From Symploca sp. SIO3C6 (GTDB taxonomy: Bacteria; Cyanobacteriota; Cyanobacteriia; Cyanobacteriales; Coleofasciculaceae), in assembly GCA_010692425.1 (NCBI GenBank), contig JAAHHJ010000001.1, forward strand, positions 431,126-495,125: DNA of 64,000 nucleotides, in the 5' to 3' direction. The stretch's first letter is position 1. Each line of letters opens with the position of its first letter. The position numbers were made by a program, and so were the translations under genes. Below, piece by piece: positions 27,359 to 37,351 of the stretch. The notes beneath the pieces are model-generated. The model did no database searches. It saw nothing but the letters and a program-made list of their open reading frames with translations, and was not told the origin of the DNA.

Positions 27359-28516
27359 TTAAAAACTAACTGACTTGAGAATACCCCCCTCTAGTTGGTA
27401 AATTGCTGCCATAATACTGTTTTTGTGGTTATCTAATAAGGAAGCTTTAACTTCATTCAAGTAGTCCAATATCGCTTCTCGTAAAACTGGACGCTCTATT
27501 TTGACAGTATGCTTGTAATCCCAAACATCCCAGATGATAATACCAATTGCAACAATGGGATCTATAAGCTGCACTCCTAATTTCCCGGCAACTACACCAC
27601 CTGTCTTAGCTGCCATTTTTGCCGTAGTCTTGCCAGCAAAAGATAAAGCAACTTTACTGCCGACATTGGTAACTAGAGGAGCCATAGTTTTAGCAAGTAG
27701 AACAGTGCTTCCGCCTGCTAGTAGCTTCAGGGAGATGTTAGAAATGTTTCCTTCAGTATCGTTGATCGTAATAGCAATATCGCCAAGATAGCGTTCCCAT
27801 TGTCCTTGAGGAATCTGGTAGTGGCTTTGAACATTAGAAATATTGTTGGCTAGTTCAGAGATATAAAGATTAATCGTATCTCTGGTGATTCTCTCTAGTT
27901 CAAGTTGTGCGATTTTTGGTCTGAGGACACGTTTGGCAAATTCAGTTTGAAAATTCTCAGTTAACTTTTCAGCTACTACTTGACTAGGAAGTGGATTACT
28001 AGTATTAAGTCGGTGAACAGCCGCTGAAGATAACCACACAAAGGGAGTACTAATCTCCATTTTCTTTTGATTGAAGTAATCAAAATACCAATTGAGAAAG
28101 TTGCTATCAACACGTAGCATCAATTGTTCCACCCACTCATCTAATCTTTGAAAAGCAAAGCTTTCAGCCTGGGTACGTGCATCGACAATTGCTGTAGCGA
28201 TCGCTTGCTCTATGTCGCTATGATCAATAATAGTTCTGTCCAGCTCAACTTCAACAATTTTATTATCTAAATTTCCTAAATCTTCTTTAATCGAATTACC
28301 AATAAAGCCTCTACCAATCAGAGGGATAATCACAATTATGAACACAACTATCCAGATAAAGGGGGTGATTGAGCGCAAAAGCTGGCTCCAAGCTTGTAGG
28401 CGATTGGTTTTGTCGGTATAAGTTGGTTGTTTAGTCTCCAACTGTTGTTGTAAATTGGTTTGACTAGTTGGATTGGATAGTTTCTGTTCTGAAGACTCTA
28501 AATTTTGAAGAGACAT
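27359..28516 (-). CDS. membrane-anchored hypothetical protein beside the RND pump
   Basis: This 385-residue protein has a polar Gln-rich N-terminus, one strong membrane helix at about residues 51-70 (ITPFIWIVVFIIVIIPLIG), and a long, mostly helical region with acidic segments. A glycine/alanine-rich stretch (GGSTVLLAKTMAPLVTN, AGKTTAKMAAKTGGVVAGKLG) and a second hydrophobic segment (LIDPIVAIGIIIWDVWDY) lie at about 265-335. No known family is recognised. It is on the same strand as the efflux genes but 182 bp and an STRR tract downstream of them, so membership in that operon is uncertain. Confidence 0.6.
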   Translation of the reverse strand: MSLQNLESSEQKLSNPTSQTNLQQQLETKQPTYTDKTNRLQAWSQLLRSITPFIWIVVFIIVIIPLIGRGFIGNSIKEDLGNLDNKIVEVELDRTIIDHSDIEQAIATAIVDARTQAESFAFQRLDEWVEQLMLRVDSNFLNWYFDYFNQKKMEISTPFVWLSSAAVHRLNTSNPLPSQVVAEKLTENFQTEFAKRVLRPKIAQLELERITRDTINLYISELANNISNVQSHYQIPQGQWERYLGDIAITINDTEGNISNISLKLLAGGSTVLLAKTMAPLVTNVGSKVALSFAGKTTAKMAAKTGGVVAGKLGVQLIDPIVAIGIIIWDVWDYKHTVKIERPVLREAILDYLNEVKASLLDNHKNSIMAAIYQLEGGILKSVSF

Positions 28517-28559
28517 AATGTTTGTTAGTTTCTGTGTTTGGTCACAAGTTTTTTTAGAT

Positions 28560-28594
28560 AAGTAATAAGTAATAAGTAATAAGTAATAAGTAAT
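28560..28594. repeat. STRR heptanucleotide tract (AAGTAAT)5
   Basis: Five perfect copies of AAGTAAT between the 385-residue protein and the RND pump genes. They are the same unit as at 38715-38763 and 22278-22315. Confidence 0.85.
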
Positions 28595-28643
28595 AAATAA
28601 TTAAGTTTAAATAGATATCCAATGATTACTTAATATAGATTTT

Positions 28644-28688
28644 CCTCTCCCCATCTCCCCATCTCCCCATCTCCCCCTCTCCATCCCT
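28644..28688. repeat. C-rich CTCCCCAT low-complexity tract
   Basis: Repeated CTCCCCAT units (G-rich on the minus strand) just downstream of the RND pump stop. This is the same type of sequence as at 20309 and 45276. Confidence 0.55.
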
Positions 28689-28698
28689 AAGGGGCTAA

Positions 28699-31600
28699 TT
28701 AATGTTTCTCAACAACTTCCTGAGCAATCAACACTCGTTGATGATTTTTCTTGTCACCTCTCAATAACTGACTAATCCAATGGACTAAGTTATCTATATA
28801 AGTAAATAAGACTGGCACAATTATTAAAGTCAACAGAGTGGAAGTACTAAAGCCGCCAATTACAGAAATTGCCATGGGAGAGCGCACTTCACCAGCTGCT
28901 CCCAATTCCAAGGCAATCGGCGTCATACCAGCGATGGTAGAAATTGAGGTCATTAGAATTGGTCGCAAGCGAGAGACTCCGGCTTCAACCACTGCTTTAA
29001 ACTGCGGTTTCTTTTGTTGCATCGCCATCAAGGCAAAGTCTACTAGCAGAATAGCGTTTTTCGTCACCAATCCCATTAAAAGCACAATTCCAATTAAGGC
29101 AAACAGCCCCAATTCTTTCTGAGTAATTAATAACGCTGTTAAGGCACCGCCAATAGATAGAGGTAAAGCTACTAAAATTGCTAAGGGATAGAGAAAATTA
29201 TTGTAAAGCAGAACTAGAATGGCATAAATCGATAATACTGCTAATCCTAAGGCTGCCACAAAGCGGCTGAAAATGTCTTGCATAATCTCAGCATCACCAG
29301 CTGTTTCCTCTGTGACTCCTGGTGGCAAAGGATTTATTGCTGGCAAAGCTCTGGCGTTGTCCAAAGCAGCTCCTAGAGAAATACCTTGTAGATTAGCATC
29401 TACTGAAACCTTACGAAAGCGATTAAAACGCTCAATCTCTGCAGGTCCACTACCTAAGCGAATATCTGCTACTGCTGTTATCGGTACTAATTTACCATCT
29501 TGAGAGGCAACCCGCAGATTCTTGAGATTTTCGATATCTTCACGAGCCTTAGGATCAAGTTGGACTCGAATGGGAATTTGACGGTCTGGTAAATTAAATT
29601 TAGCCAGATTTGACTCAATATCGCCAATTAGGGCAAGAGAAGCAGTACGAGCAATAGCCTGTACTGAAACACCTAAATCCCCGGCACGGGCAGGATCCGG
29701 CTCAATCAAAATTTCTGGTTTCACTAGAGAGTTACTGGAAGTTACTTCCACTAAACCAGGACTTTGACGCATTTGTCGCTCTAGGGCTTCAGCAGTTTGC
29801 CTGAGCAACTCACCATTTTCACTCTTGAGGACAATGGATAAATCCTTGGCGGTACCACCAGCCCCTTGACTGCGGAAAGCAATGCGAGTACCAGGAATTT
29901 TCCTCAGGACATCGCGCATTTGTTGCTCAAACTCTGCCCTGGATAATTCCCTTTCTGACTTCGGCAACAGATTGATAAAAATATCAGCAGTATTAACAGT
30001 TTCCGCAGTCGCCACCACACTTTCAACTGCCGCATTTTCCTGAAATAAGCGATTAACTTCTAGTATTACTGCCTCTGTTTCACTCAGACTAGAACCTGGT
30101 GGTAACTCTACCGTCGCCATGCTAAAGCCCATATCCCCATTATCAAACAAACCCTTGGGAATATAGGGTACAAGTTGTAAGCTACCGATAAATACAGCCA
30201 CCGCAATCAGTAAAGTCACGATGCGATGTCTCAGTGCCACATTAAGTAGAGTGCGGTAGGGTTGTATACGTCGCTGTTTAGGTGGCACAGCCATAGAGTC
30301 GTCAGCTAATTTACTCTTCTTCTGTAAGAATAGTTTCCCTTCCCCTTTGCTTTTGAGAGGTTTGAGTAAATAAGCACTAAGCATCGGCGTCATTGTGGTA
30401 GCCACGAGGGTGGAAAACATCGTTGAGACTGCGACTGTCACCCCAAAAGGCTGAAAAAATTGACCAGGAATACCACCCATAAACGCCACAGGGATAAATA
30501 CTGCCACAATGGTGGCTGTAGTTGCCACTACGGCAAAGCCAATTTCCCGTGAGCCATCTAGCGCCGCCTGGTAAGGCTTCTTGCCCATTTGTAAGTGTCT
30601 GTCGATATTTTCAATCATACAAATGGCATCATCTACCAGGTTGCCCACTGCTAGCGCTAACGCCAACAGAGTCATAAAGTTGAGAGTATAGTCTAGGGCC
30701 TGCATTACCCAGAAAGTGGGGATAATTGATAGGGGCAAGGCTACAGCAGTGATTAATGTCACCCGCCAACGACGCAAGAATAAGCCCACTGTGACTACAG
30801 TAAGGATAGAACCTAGTATCAGTGCCTCAATGGTGGCTTGGTAAGAGTCGCGGATGCCGTCGGCAGTGGTAAATAGCAAGCGCAACTCAATATCCTCAGG
30901 AAGAGTTTTTTTGAGTTTTGCTACTGCTTTACGAACCCCTTCTTCTACAGTTACCATGGTGCTGCCAGTACTGCGCAGCACCGCAAAAGTTACTGCTGGC
31001 TCACCATTGAAATAAGCAGCTTGTCGTGGCTCAGCAAAGCCATCTCTAACCTCTCCCAAATCAGATAGAGGTACACTAGCACCATCAGAGAGTACAATAC
31101 GGTAACTTTTTAAGTCTTCAACCGTCTTCGCACTTCCTAGGGTACGGACACTTTGTTCGCCACCACTTAAGGAACCACGACCACCTGGTAAATTAATATT
31201 AAAAGCTCTGATTTGGTCGTTAACTTGTGTCGCAGTAATGCCCAAAGCTTGTAGTCGGCTAGGGTCAAGATCAACGCGAATTTCTCTATCAACTCCTCCC
31301 CGTCGATTAACTTGAGCTACTCCTGAAACATTTAAAAGAGCGCGGCTAATATTTCTGTCTACTAATTCGCTCAACTCCTCTACTGAACGCTTTTTAGAAG
31401 CGACAGCATAAGTCATAATCGCGCCACCGGAAAATTCTTGGCGCTGAACTATTGGTTCTTCTGCATCTTGGGGTAAGTCTTGGCGAATTTGATCAACAGC
31501 ATTGCGTACATCATTAGTAGCACGATCCGTATCTGTCCCGAGGACAAATTCTACCAGTGTGGTTGAATTTCCATCTGTAATCGTGGAAATGATTTTGTCA

Positions 31601-31836
31601 ATATTTCCCAATCCAGCAACAGAATCTTCGATCTTTTTAGTAACCTGGGATTCTAGTTCCGTTGGCCCTGCTCCCTGTTGGCTAACTGTAATCGATACCA
31701 CCGGGACATCAATATTAGGATTTTCATCAATTCCCAACCCAAAAAAAGACATCATGCCCACAATTCCTAAAATCAGGAACATGACAATTGTCGGAACTGG
31801 TTTTTTAATTGACCAGGAAGAAACGTGAAACGACAT
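28699..31836 (-). CDS. RND family multidrug efflux permease (HAE1/AcrB type)
   Basis: This 1045-residue proton-driven pump has twelve predicted membrane helices and two large periplasmic loops. Diagnostic pieces are the N-terminal SIKKPVPTIVMFLILGIVGM, PNIDVPVVSITV and LVDDAICMIENIDRH in helix 4, which holds the paired Asp proton-relay residues. GGIPGQFFQPFG, the second-half repeat LVTKNAILLVDFA, and the C-terminal SISTIAGMTPIALELGAAGE are also present. The length matches the family. It is 37 bp downstream of the adaptor gene and surely cotranscribed. Substrates are unknown (hydrophobic drugs or lipids are usual). Confidence 0.95.
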   Translation of the reverse strand: MSFHVSSWSIKKPVPTIVMFLILGIVGMMSFFGLGIDENPNIDVPVVSITVSQQGAGPTELESQVTKKIEDSVAGLGNIDKIISTITDGNSTTLVEFVLGTDTDRATNDVRNAVDQIRQDLPQDAEEPIVQRQEFSGGAIMTYAVASKKRSVEELSELVDRNISRALLNVSGVAQVNRRGGVDREIRVDLDPSRLQALGITATQVNDQIRAFNINLPGGRGSLSGGEQSVRTLGSAKTVEDLKSYRIVLSDGASVPLSDLGEVRDGFAEPRQAAYFNGEPAVTFAVLRSTGSTMVTVEEGVRKAVAKLKKTLPEDIELRLLFTTADGIRDSYQATIEALILGSILTVVTVGLFLRRWRVTLITAVALPLSIIPTFWVMQALDYTLNFMTLLALALAVGNLVDDAICMIENIDRHLQMGKKPYQAALDGSREIGFAVVATTATIVAVFIPVAFMGGIPGQFFQPFGVTVAVSTMFSTLVATTMTPMLSAYLLKPLKSKGEGKLFLQKKSKLADDSMAVPPKQRRIQPYRTLLNVALRHRIVTLLIAVAVFIGSLQLVPYIPKGLFDNGDMGFSMATVELPPGSSLSETEAVILEVNRLFQENAAVESVVATAETVNTADIFINLLPKSERELSRAEFEQQMRDVLRKIPGTRIAFRSQGAGGTAKDLSIVLKSENGELLRQTAEALERQMRQSPGLVEVTSSNSLVKPEILIEPDPARAGDLGVSVQAIARTASLALIGDIESNLAKFNLPDRQIPIRVQLDPKAREDIENLKNLRVASQDGKLVPITAVADIRLGSGPAEIERFNRFRKVSVDANLQGISLGAALDNARALPAINPLPPGVTEETAGDAEIMQDIFSRFVAALGLAVLSIYAILVLLYNNFLYPLAILVALPLSIGGALTALLITQKELGLFALIGIVLLMGLVTKNAILLVDFALMAMQQKKPQFKAVVEAGVSRLRPILMTSISTIAGMTPIALELGAAGEVRSPMAISVIGGFSTSTLLTLIIVPVLFTYIDNLVHWISQLLRGDKKNHQRVLIAQEVVEKH

Positions 31837-31873
31837 AGATTTGAATTACAAATTACCAGTTACAAATTAAGAA

Positions 31874-33457
31874 TCACAATTCAACTTCATGCTTTTGGGA
31901 AGTCGTTTCTATGACCTCAACCTTGTCGCCATCTTTGAGATAAGCAGCACCTTTAACTACAATGCGATCGCCTTGAGATAAACCGCTCCTAACTTCCACC
32001 TGCTCACCAGGCAAAAGTTCTCCCATTTCCACTAAATGCTCCTTAACAGTGTTATCCCCATTGAGCAGATAAACAATTGCGCTGCCATTGGCTTGAGGTA
32101 GTACTGCCTTAGCTGGGACTGTTAAACCAGTCGCCGTCGAGGTAGTAATTAATGAGCGTAAAAACATCCCAGGACGCAATGACTCCGTAGTCGGTAAATC
32201 CACTTTGATTATGGCTTGACGAGATTCTTGATTAACCACAGGGTCAATTTCTCGCACTTTCCCAGATAGTTTTAAACCTGCATCTGAGTCAGAGGTAATT
32301 GTTAAACTTTGTCCAGTCTTAATTTGTGGTAGCTGAATTTCTGTAACTTCTAATAATAGTTCTAAACGCCGATTTTCGATAATTTCAAAAAGTTTTTTCC
32401 CCGTGGAAGTAACATCACCAACACTAGCCATTTTTTCTGCTACTTTGCCGCCGACAGGAGCAACTACTCTCGTATCCTCTAATTGAGTTTTTAATAGTTG
32501 AACTTGCGCTTTTTGAGCCTCTAGTTGCGCTTTAGCTTGAGCAATTATCTCTTGACGAGTACCAGCACGCAGTTGCTTCAGTTCCTGTTGTGCTTCTGCC
32601 ACAGCAGCCTGTAATTGTTCAAGCTCTGGGCTATTCGTATTTCGTGCTTGCTCTAGGCGTTGTTGAGCATCCAACAAATTACCCTCAGCTTCACGATATT
32701 CACTCAATTCCTCATCAAATCTATCTTGGGAGACTGCTCCCGTCTCTAATAGATTTTGATAACGCTGGCTACGATCTTGGGCTAAATTCAACCTAGCCTG
32801 GGCAGATTTAACTTGTGCTTGAGCCTGCTCTATCCTTCTGGGGATACTAGCCTCTGACTCTTTGAGACGGGCTTGAGCTTGTTCTAAACGAGCCTCAGCT
32901 TGAGCAATTTCCTCAGAGCGCACTCCTGCCTCAAGCTCTGCCAGACGGGCTTGGGCTTGGGCAACTTCTGCCTGAGCTTGTTTTAACTGCGCTTGCAGCA
33001 CAGCATCATCAAGGCGTGCCATCAGTTGTCCCGCCTTGACAAGATCACCTTCATCCACTAATACTTGCTCAATCTGTAGCCCTGTTGCCTTAGGTGAAAT
33101 CGGAATCATTTCAAAGGCGGCAACTGTGCCAGTAGCTTCTAAGGTACTCTCAATACTGGAGGTTTCTACCTTAACTACAGTTACACTTTGAGCTGGTGCC
33201 GTTGAAGAAGCACTAGGGATGGCAGCAGAAGTAGTGGTCTTTTCTGAAGAAGAAAATAATCTAGTTCCTACCAGTGTGAGCAAGATGCCCATACCCACGC
33301 CGATGAGCAAACCGCGCCCACCTAAGAGCCAGCTAGGTTGGATTTTAGTCATTTTTAGTGTTGGGGATAAGGACGAATCTGCTTGTTGCTCAGCAACTGC
33401 AGTGACATTAGCTTGATTCAACTGAGACTCTTCCGGATCTGAGTTTATCTGGGTCAC
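31874..33457 (-). CDS. RND efflux periplasmic adaptor (membrane fusion protein)
   Basis: This 527-residue protein links the inner-membrane pump to an outer-membrane channel. A cytoplasmic tail is followed by a membrane anchor (GGRGLLIGVGMGILLTLVG), then a split lipoyl domain (GTVAAFEMIPISPKATGLQI ... VVAPVGGKVAEKMASVGD). Between the lipoyl halves is a very long alpha-hairpin of Ala/Gln/Glu heptads (about residues 155-335), longer than in AcrA. Beta-barrel and membrane-proximal domains end it (GLTVPAKAVLPQANGSAIVY). No TolC-like gene is next to it. Operon with the permease. Confidence 0.92.
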   Translation of the reverse strand: MTQINSDPEESQLNQANVTAVAEQQADSSLSPTLKMTKIQPSWLLGGRGLLIGVGMGILLTLVGTRLFSSSEKTTTSAAIPSASSTAPAQSVTVVKVETSSIESTLEATGTVAAFEMIPISPKATGLQIEQVLVDEGDLVKAGQLMARLDDAVLQAQLKQAQAEVAQAQARLAELEAGVRSEEIAQAEARLEQAQARLKESEASIPRRIEQAQAQVKSAQARLNLAQDRSQRYQNLLETGAVSQDRFDEELSEYREAEGNLLDAQQRLEQARNTNSPELEQLQAAVAEAQQELKQLRAGTRQEIIAQAKAQLEAQKAQVQLLKTQLEDTRVVAPVGGKVAEKMASVGDVTSTGKKLFEIIENRRLELLLEVTEIQLPQIKTGQSLTITSDSDAGLKLSGKVREIDPVVNQESRQAIIKVDLPTTESLRPGMFLRSLITTSTATGLTVPAKAVLPQANGSAIVYLLNGDNTVKEHLVEMGELLPGEQVEVRSGLSQGDRIVVKGAAYLKDGDKVEVIETTSQKHEVEL

Positions 33458-33614
33458 GGTTGCTCCTTGGTCACTAGTTAAACTTGGTGCTTTTGTTAAT
33501 AAATCTTAAATTTATATGTTAATAATTTTAATGTAACAAGTTTTTTTTGAACCCAGTAGCGGGGTGTAGAAGTTGTTGCCTCGTCACTTTGTCTGATAGC
33601 TTCTAGTACTAGGT

Positions 33615-33706
33615 CATTAAAGAAAAGATGCCGGAAACGGGGAAACGGAGATACGGAGACTTTCTTGGATAGGGATTTGACCACAAACAATTATTAATTT
33701 CGATAA
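33615..33706 (+). repeat. dispersed repeat, shortened copy 3
   Basis: It shares with copies 1 and 2 the start (ATTAAAGA..CGG), the GGAGACTTTC segment, GATTTGACC and the end TATTAATTTCGATAA. It lacks the internal CCGCAAGTGACGGTGGGG block. It lies in the 440-bp gap between the divergent adaptor and lipoprotein genes, which otherwise holds no gene that I can see. Confidence 0.55.
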
Positions 33707-33899
33707 TTGTTTTGATTGATTTTTGCCCCGTATCTGGAGCATCTGCGCGTCTCCATGTCATTATCTACCTGTCATTTCAAATTTGACAGACTACTAGGTA
33801 AGTTCTCCAAAGCAACAAAACTTTACACAATTTTGGTTGTGTCAAGGGGCGGCTCTGTGGTAGTACTTTCTCACAAAGAATTTTCCATGAGGTGTGCAT

Positions 33900-34346
33900 A
33901 TGAGCCAATTATGGGAACAACACTCATCTCCAAAACCTAAAACTTATATGGCGCTGATAGTGGGGCTTGCCTTAGTAGTGGTTTTGACTATTGTAAGTTG
34001 TCAGAGTCCTCCTACAGCCGGAACTGATAGAGAAACTTTAGTGGCTGCGGAAGAAGCTTATAACCAAGGTAATGTGGACGGAGCAATTAAATTAGCTGAA
34101 AGTATCGAGCCAGAGAGTTCTTTGTATCAAGAAGCTCAAAATAATTTAGCCGTTTACAGAGGTGCGATTAAGACACCAACTGTAGGAAGCGATAAGGAAA
34201 CTTTAGCGGCGGCAGAGGAAGCTTATAACCAGGGTAATGTTGATGAAGCGATTAAATTGGCAGAAAGTATCGAACCAGAGAGTTCTTTGTATCAAGAAGC
34301 TCAAAATAATTTAGCCGTTTACAGAGGTGCGATTAAGACGCCTTGA
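33900..34346 (+). CDS. lipoprotein with two tandem 55-residue repeats
   Basis: This 148-residue protein starts at ATG 33900 (an in-frame GTG lies two codons earlier). The hydrophobic segment [18 protein letters not shown] ends in a lipobox cysteine, so it is probably lipid-anchored. The mature part is two copies of a 55-residue unit ([32 protein letters not shown]), a helical TPR-like repeat. At the DNA level the unit is 165 bp (34032-34196 and 34197-34343). The second half of each unit is nearly identical while the first half differs at silent sites. The frame ends abruptly at AIKTP, where a foreign-looking fragment begins, so the gene may be truncated. Confidence 0.6.
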   Translation: MSQLWEQHSSPKPKTYMALIVGLALVVVLTIVSCQSPPTAGTDRETLVAAEEAYNQGNVDGAIKLAESIEPESSLYQEAQNNLAVYRGAIKTPTVGSDKETLAAAEEAYNQGNVDEAIKLAESIEPESSLYQEAQNNLAVYRGAIKTP

Positions 34347-34428
34347 ATGGTGCCAAGATACCTGGCATGATAATTATGGTGAGACACCTGAAGATGGTAG
34401 TGCATGGATTGATAATAATTTTGGCTAA
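34345..34428 (+). pseudogene. formylglycine-generating-enzyme-type (SUMF1) domain fragment
   Basis: Overlapping the lipoprotein stop in another frame is an open stretch reading [11 protein letters not shown] then [16 protein letters not shown] and stop. EWCxDxWHDNY...DGSAW is a highly characteristic stretch of the C-terminal part of FGE-sulfatase (DUF323/SUMF1-like) domains, which in cyanobacteria are often attached to kinases or repeat proteins. Nothing else of the domain remains on either side. It suggests a larger repeat-plus-FGE protein gene was deleted down to this scrap. Confidence 0.6.
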
Positions 34429-34439
34429 ACACAAGAAAC

Positions 34440-34946
34440 TCAAATTATAAATTTAGTAAGCATTAAAACATTGCCATCAGAACGGAAAAAAGGAACAGAA
34501 ACCCCCTTCAAACCAGTAATAAAAGGCTTGTGATATAACTGCCAATAACTAGGACTAAGGTCATAAGCGATCGCTTTTAATTCTCGTAATTCCTCTGCTA
34601 ACTCTCTTGCCAATTCATTAATGCGATCAGCACGTTCATAAGCGCTTTGTAGAGCCTCTTCCAAAAGCTCTTCTTTCCTGAGTGGTTGCTTGTTAACCTG
34701 CAACTGCCTTAACTGACGCTGCTTGTGCTGTAGTTGATTTTCCAACGCCGCGATCGCATTGTCAATACCATTTACTTCTGCTGACACTTGTGCCGCTACT
34801 CTAGCTTGATGACGGTAAGCTTGAGCAATTGCCTCTGGAGAATCATTCTCAGGCAGAATATCGGACCCTGTGATAGCATCACGTTCCCTTTGCAGGACTT
34901 CAATCTGGGAGAGAATCGCCTCGATTTCTGCCTGTATCTGATCCAT
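34440..34946 (-). CDS. coiled-coil hypothetical protein
   Basis: This 168-residue protein is almost wholly predicted coiled coil up to residue 125 (IQAEIEAILSQIEVLQRERD, IAALENQLQHKQRQLRQLQ, ADRINELARELAEELRELKA). It ends with a short globular-looking tail (SPSYWQLYHKPFITGLKGVS). Two HIP1 octamers encode parts of it. No signal or membrane segment is seen. The function is unknown. Confidence 0.6.
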   Translation of the reverse strand: MDQIQAEIEAILSQIEVLQRERDAITGSDILPENDSPEAIAQAYRHQARVAAQVSAEVNGIDNAIAALENQLQHKQRQLRQLQVNKQPLRKEELLEEALQSAYERADRINELARELAEELRELKAIAYDLSPSYWQLYHKPFITGLKGVSVPFFRSDGNVLMLTKFII

Positions 34947-35010
34947 TTTGGTAGTGGGAAAGCTAACTTAGTTTAACATTACTATTCTTACTTTACATTC
35001 ACAAAAGACA

Positions 35011-35035
35011 AAAAGCCTGCCTAAGCAGACTTTTT
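35011..35035 (-). terminator. terminator of ndhD
   Basis: AAAAGCCTGC-ctaa-GCAGACTTTTT forms a stem flanked by A and T runs, able to work on both strands. It is 200 bp past the ndhD stop on the minus strand and ahead of the coiled-coil gene. Confidence 0.6.
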
Positions 35036-35237
35036 ATCTTTAACAACTTAAATTTATAGATTCTTCCCTACTTATATCTAACTCCACGATTGAAGTTAGT
35101 TTGCCGTCTTACTACTTCAATATTGTGTTAAGGGATTAGTTTTTCACAGGTCACCGTATCACTGCGTCTGGGCATCAATACCTACCCATCATCTCAGAAG
35201 TAGACATACTCGGAGAAGGCTCCGAGTCACTTCTTGG

Positions 35238-36848
35238 TTAGTCAACAACACCAAGCAAAGCCTGAGGTTTAGCATTAGGTAATTGTGGAGCTCGCAAAGT
35301 TCCAGAATAGAGATTGGAGCGCTCCTGTGCAATCACTGGTAAAGCTTCACGAACTTGAGCAGTAACTGCCACTGTCTTAACATCATAGCTCTGCATCACC
35401 AGCTTTGGATATAAGCCAATTCCGATGATTGGTACTAACAGACAAAGGGCTACAAAGATTTCCCGTGGTTTAGCATCCCCTAGATATTTTTCGATAATTA
35501 GCCCAGATTTATATTCCCCGTAGAAAACCTTGCGCAGCATCGAGAGTAGATAAATTGGGGTAACAATCAATCCCACTGCTGCCAACATGACAACGACTAC
35601 TTTAAAACTGGAGCTGTAAACATCGCTATTGGAGACGCCAAGAAAGATAGACAATTCACCCACAAAGCCACTCATTCCTGGCAAAGCTAAAGATGCCATC
35701 GAAGCCGCAGTAAAGAGGGCAAAAACCTTGGGCATTTCTTGGGCCATTCCTCCCATTTTTTCCATTACCAGGGTATGGGTGCGCTCGTAGGTAACTCCTG
35801 AGAGGAAGAACAAAGCAGCTGCAATCAAACCGTGGGAGAGCATTTGCAGCAGAGCACCATTGACACCCAACTCTGTAAACGAGCCAATACCAATCAGAAC
35901 AAAACCCATGTGGGCAATGGAAGAGTAGGCCAATCGTCGTTTGAGATTAGTTTGAGCAAAGGCAGTTAAAGAGCCATAGATAACGTTAACCACGCCTAAG
36001 ATTACTAGCACTGGTGCAAAGTAAACATGGGCATTGGGTAACATTTCCATATTCATGCGTATGAGTCCATAACCTCCCATCTTCAGCAACACCCCAGCCA
36101 AAATCATCGACACTGGAGCGGAAGCTTGAGAGTGGGCATCAGGCAACCAAGTATGGAGTGGGAAAATTGGTAGCTTTACGCCGTAGGCAATTAAGAAACC
36201 AGCATAGGCAAGTAATTCTAAGGCTATTGGATAGTGTTGGTTTGCCAACTGTTGCATGTCGAAGGTGACGGTATCCCCAGAAAAAGCCATGGCTAACGCT
36301 GCCACGAGAATAAATACCGATCCTGCTGCTGTATAAAGAATAAATTTAGTTGCTGCATAGAAGCGCTTTTCTCCTCCCCAAATGGAGATGAGTAGGTAGA
36401 CTGGCACCAACTCTAATTCCCACATGATGAAGAATAGGAGTAAGTCTTGAGCCGCAAAGACACCAATCTGAGCGCTGTACATTATCAACATCAGGCAGTA
36501 AAATAGGCGCGGCTTATGGCTAACCTTCCAAGCTGCCAGGATTGCCAAACTATTGACTAAACCAGTTAAAACAATTAGAGGCATCGATAAACCATCGACG
36601 CCTAATGACCAGTTCAAACCTAATTGTGGGATCCAGGTATAGGATTCGTTAAGTTGGAAATCAGAATTTTGCCAATCGTAATGATGCCAGAAGGCGTAGA
36701 TTGTCAACAAGAAATTGACAACACCTACTCCCAGAGCATACCACCGGACAGTTTTACCTTGTTGATCCGGGATCAAGGGGATGAGCGAACACGCCAACAG
36801 TGGTAACACAATGAGCGTCGTTATCCAGGGAAATTCTAGGGAAATCAT
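35238..36848 (-). CDS. ndhD: NAD(P)H-quinone oxidoreductase subunit 4 (NdhD)
   Basis: This 536-residue antiporter-like proton-pumping subunit belongs to the thylakoid NDH-1 complex, used in respiration and cyclic electron flow. About fourteen membrane helices are visible. Conserved features are [18 protein letters not shown] (helix 5 Glu), [20 protein letters not shown] (helix 7 Lys and the HTWLPDAH signature), [11 protein letters not shown], and [19 protein letters not shown]. Closest in form to NdhD1. No other ndh gene is adjacent; thrB lies 500 bp upstream on the same strand. Confidence 0.96.
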   Translation of the reverse strand: MISLEFPWITTLIVLPLLACSLIPLIPDQQGKTVRWYALGVGVVNFLLTIYAFWHHYDWQNSDFQLNESYTWIPQLGLNWSLGVDGLSMPLIVLTGLVNSLAILAAWKVSHKPRLFYCLMLIMYSAQIGVFAAQDLLLFFIMWELELVPVYLLISIWGGEKRFYAATKFILYTAAGSVFILVAALAMAFSGDTVTFDMQQLANQHYPIALELLAYAGFLIAYGVKLPIFPLHTWLPDAHSQASAPVSMILAGVLLKMGGYGLIRMNMEMLPNAHVYFAPVLVILGVVNVIYGSLTAFAQTNLKRRLAYSSIAHMGFVLIGIGSFTELGVNGALLQMLSHGLIAAALFFLSGVTYERTHTLVMEKMGGMAQEMPKVFALFTAASMASLALPGMSGFVGELSIFLGVSNSDVYSSSFKVVVVMLAAVGLIVTPIYLLSMLRKVFYGEYKSGLIIEKYLGDAKPREIFVALCLLVPIIGIGLYPKLVMQSYDVKTVAVTAQVREALPVIAQERSNLYSGTLRAPQLPNAKPQALLGVVD

Positions 36849-37351
36849 CTAAAACATCCTAATCAAGAGAGGACTTAGGTTAGTAAGCTACCTTGCATCC
36901 TTTGAGACGTGATACCCCGTCTGTGCAAAAGCAGGGTGCTAATCGCTAAGCAAATATACTTAACTACCTACTATTTCAGTATATTAAGCAAAGTCAACTT
37001 TTGAAAAGATCTAATAACAACAAATACTCAATCTTTACAATTGCTGATATCTATATGAAGAAGAGTAGCGGTGCCTCAACAACCAACTGCTAGGTCTTTG
37101 GCGATGATGGGAGTTTCTGGTTTTTAGGCAGGTCTAGCAGTTGACACAAAAGGTTATCCCCCAATCCCATCATCTCCTCACAACTCCATCCCCCCATCGT
37201 TATAGGGGTTTGAAGCTGTAACTTAATTTCTGTGCCTATAGGGAAGTCCAGATGTGGTTAGCTCTTGGTAAGTCTCATGTAACGGAGTAAGCCAAGCCCA
37301 CCCTTGTTAGGGGTAGGATTTATCATCGATGTGAGCCTCAAGAGCGTCAAG
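36849..37351. other. gene-free interval upstream of ndhD
   Basis: No protein frame or RNA gene is recognised in these 500 bp between thrB and ndhD. It contains a CCCCATC-rich segment near 37160-37200 and must carry the ndhD promoter. Confidence 0.5.
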
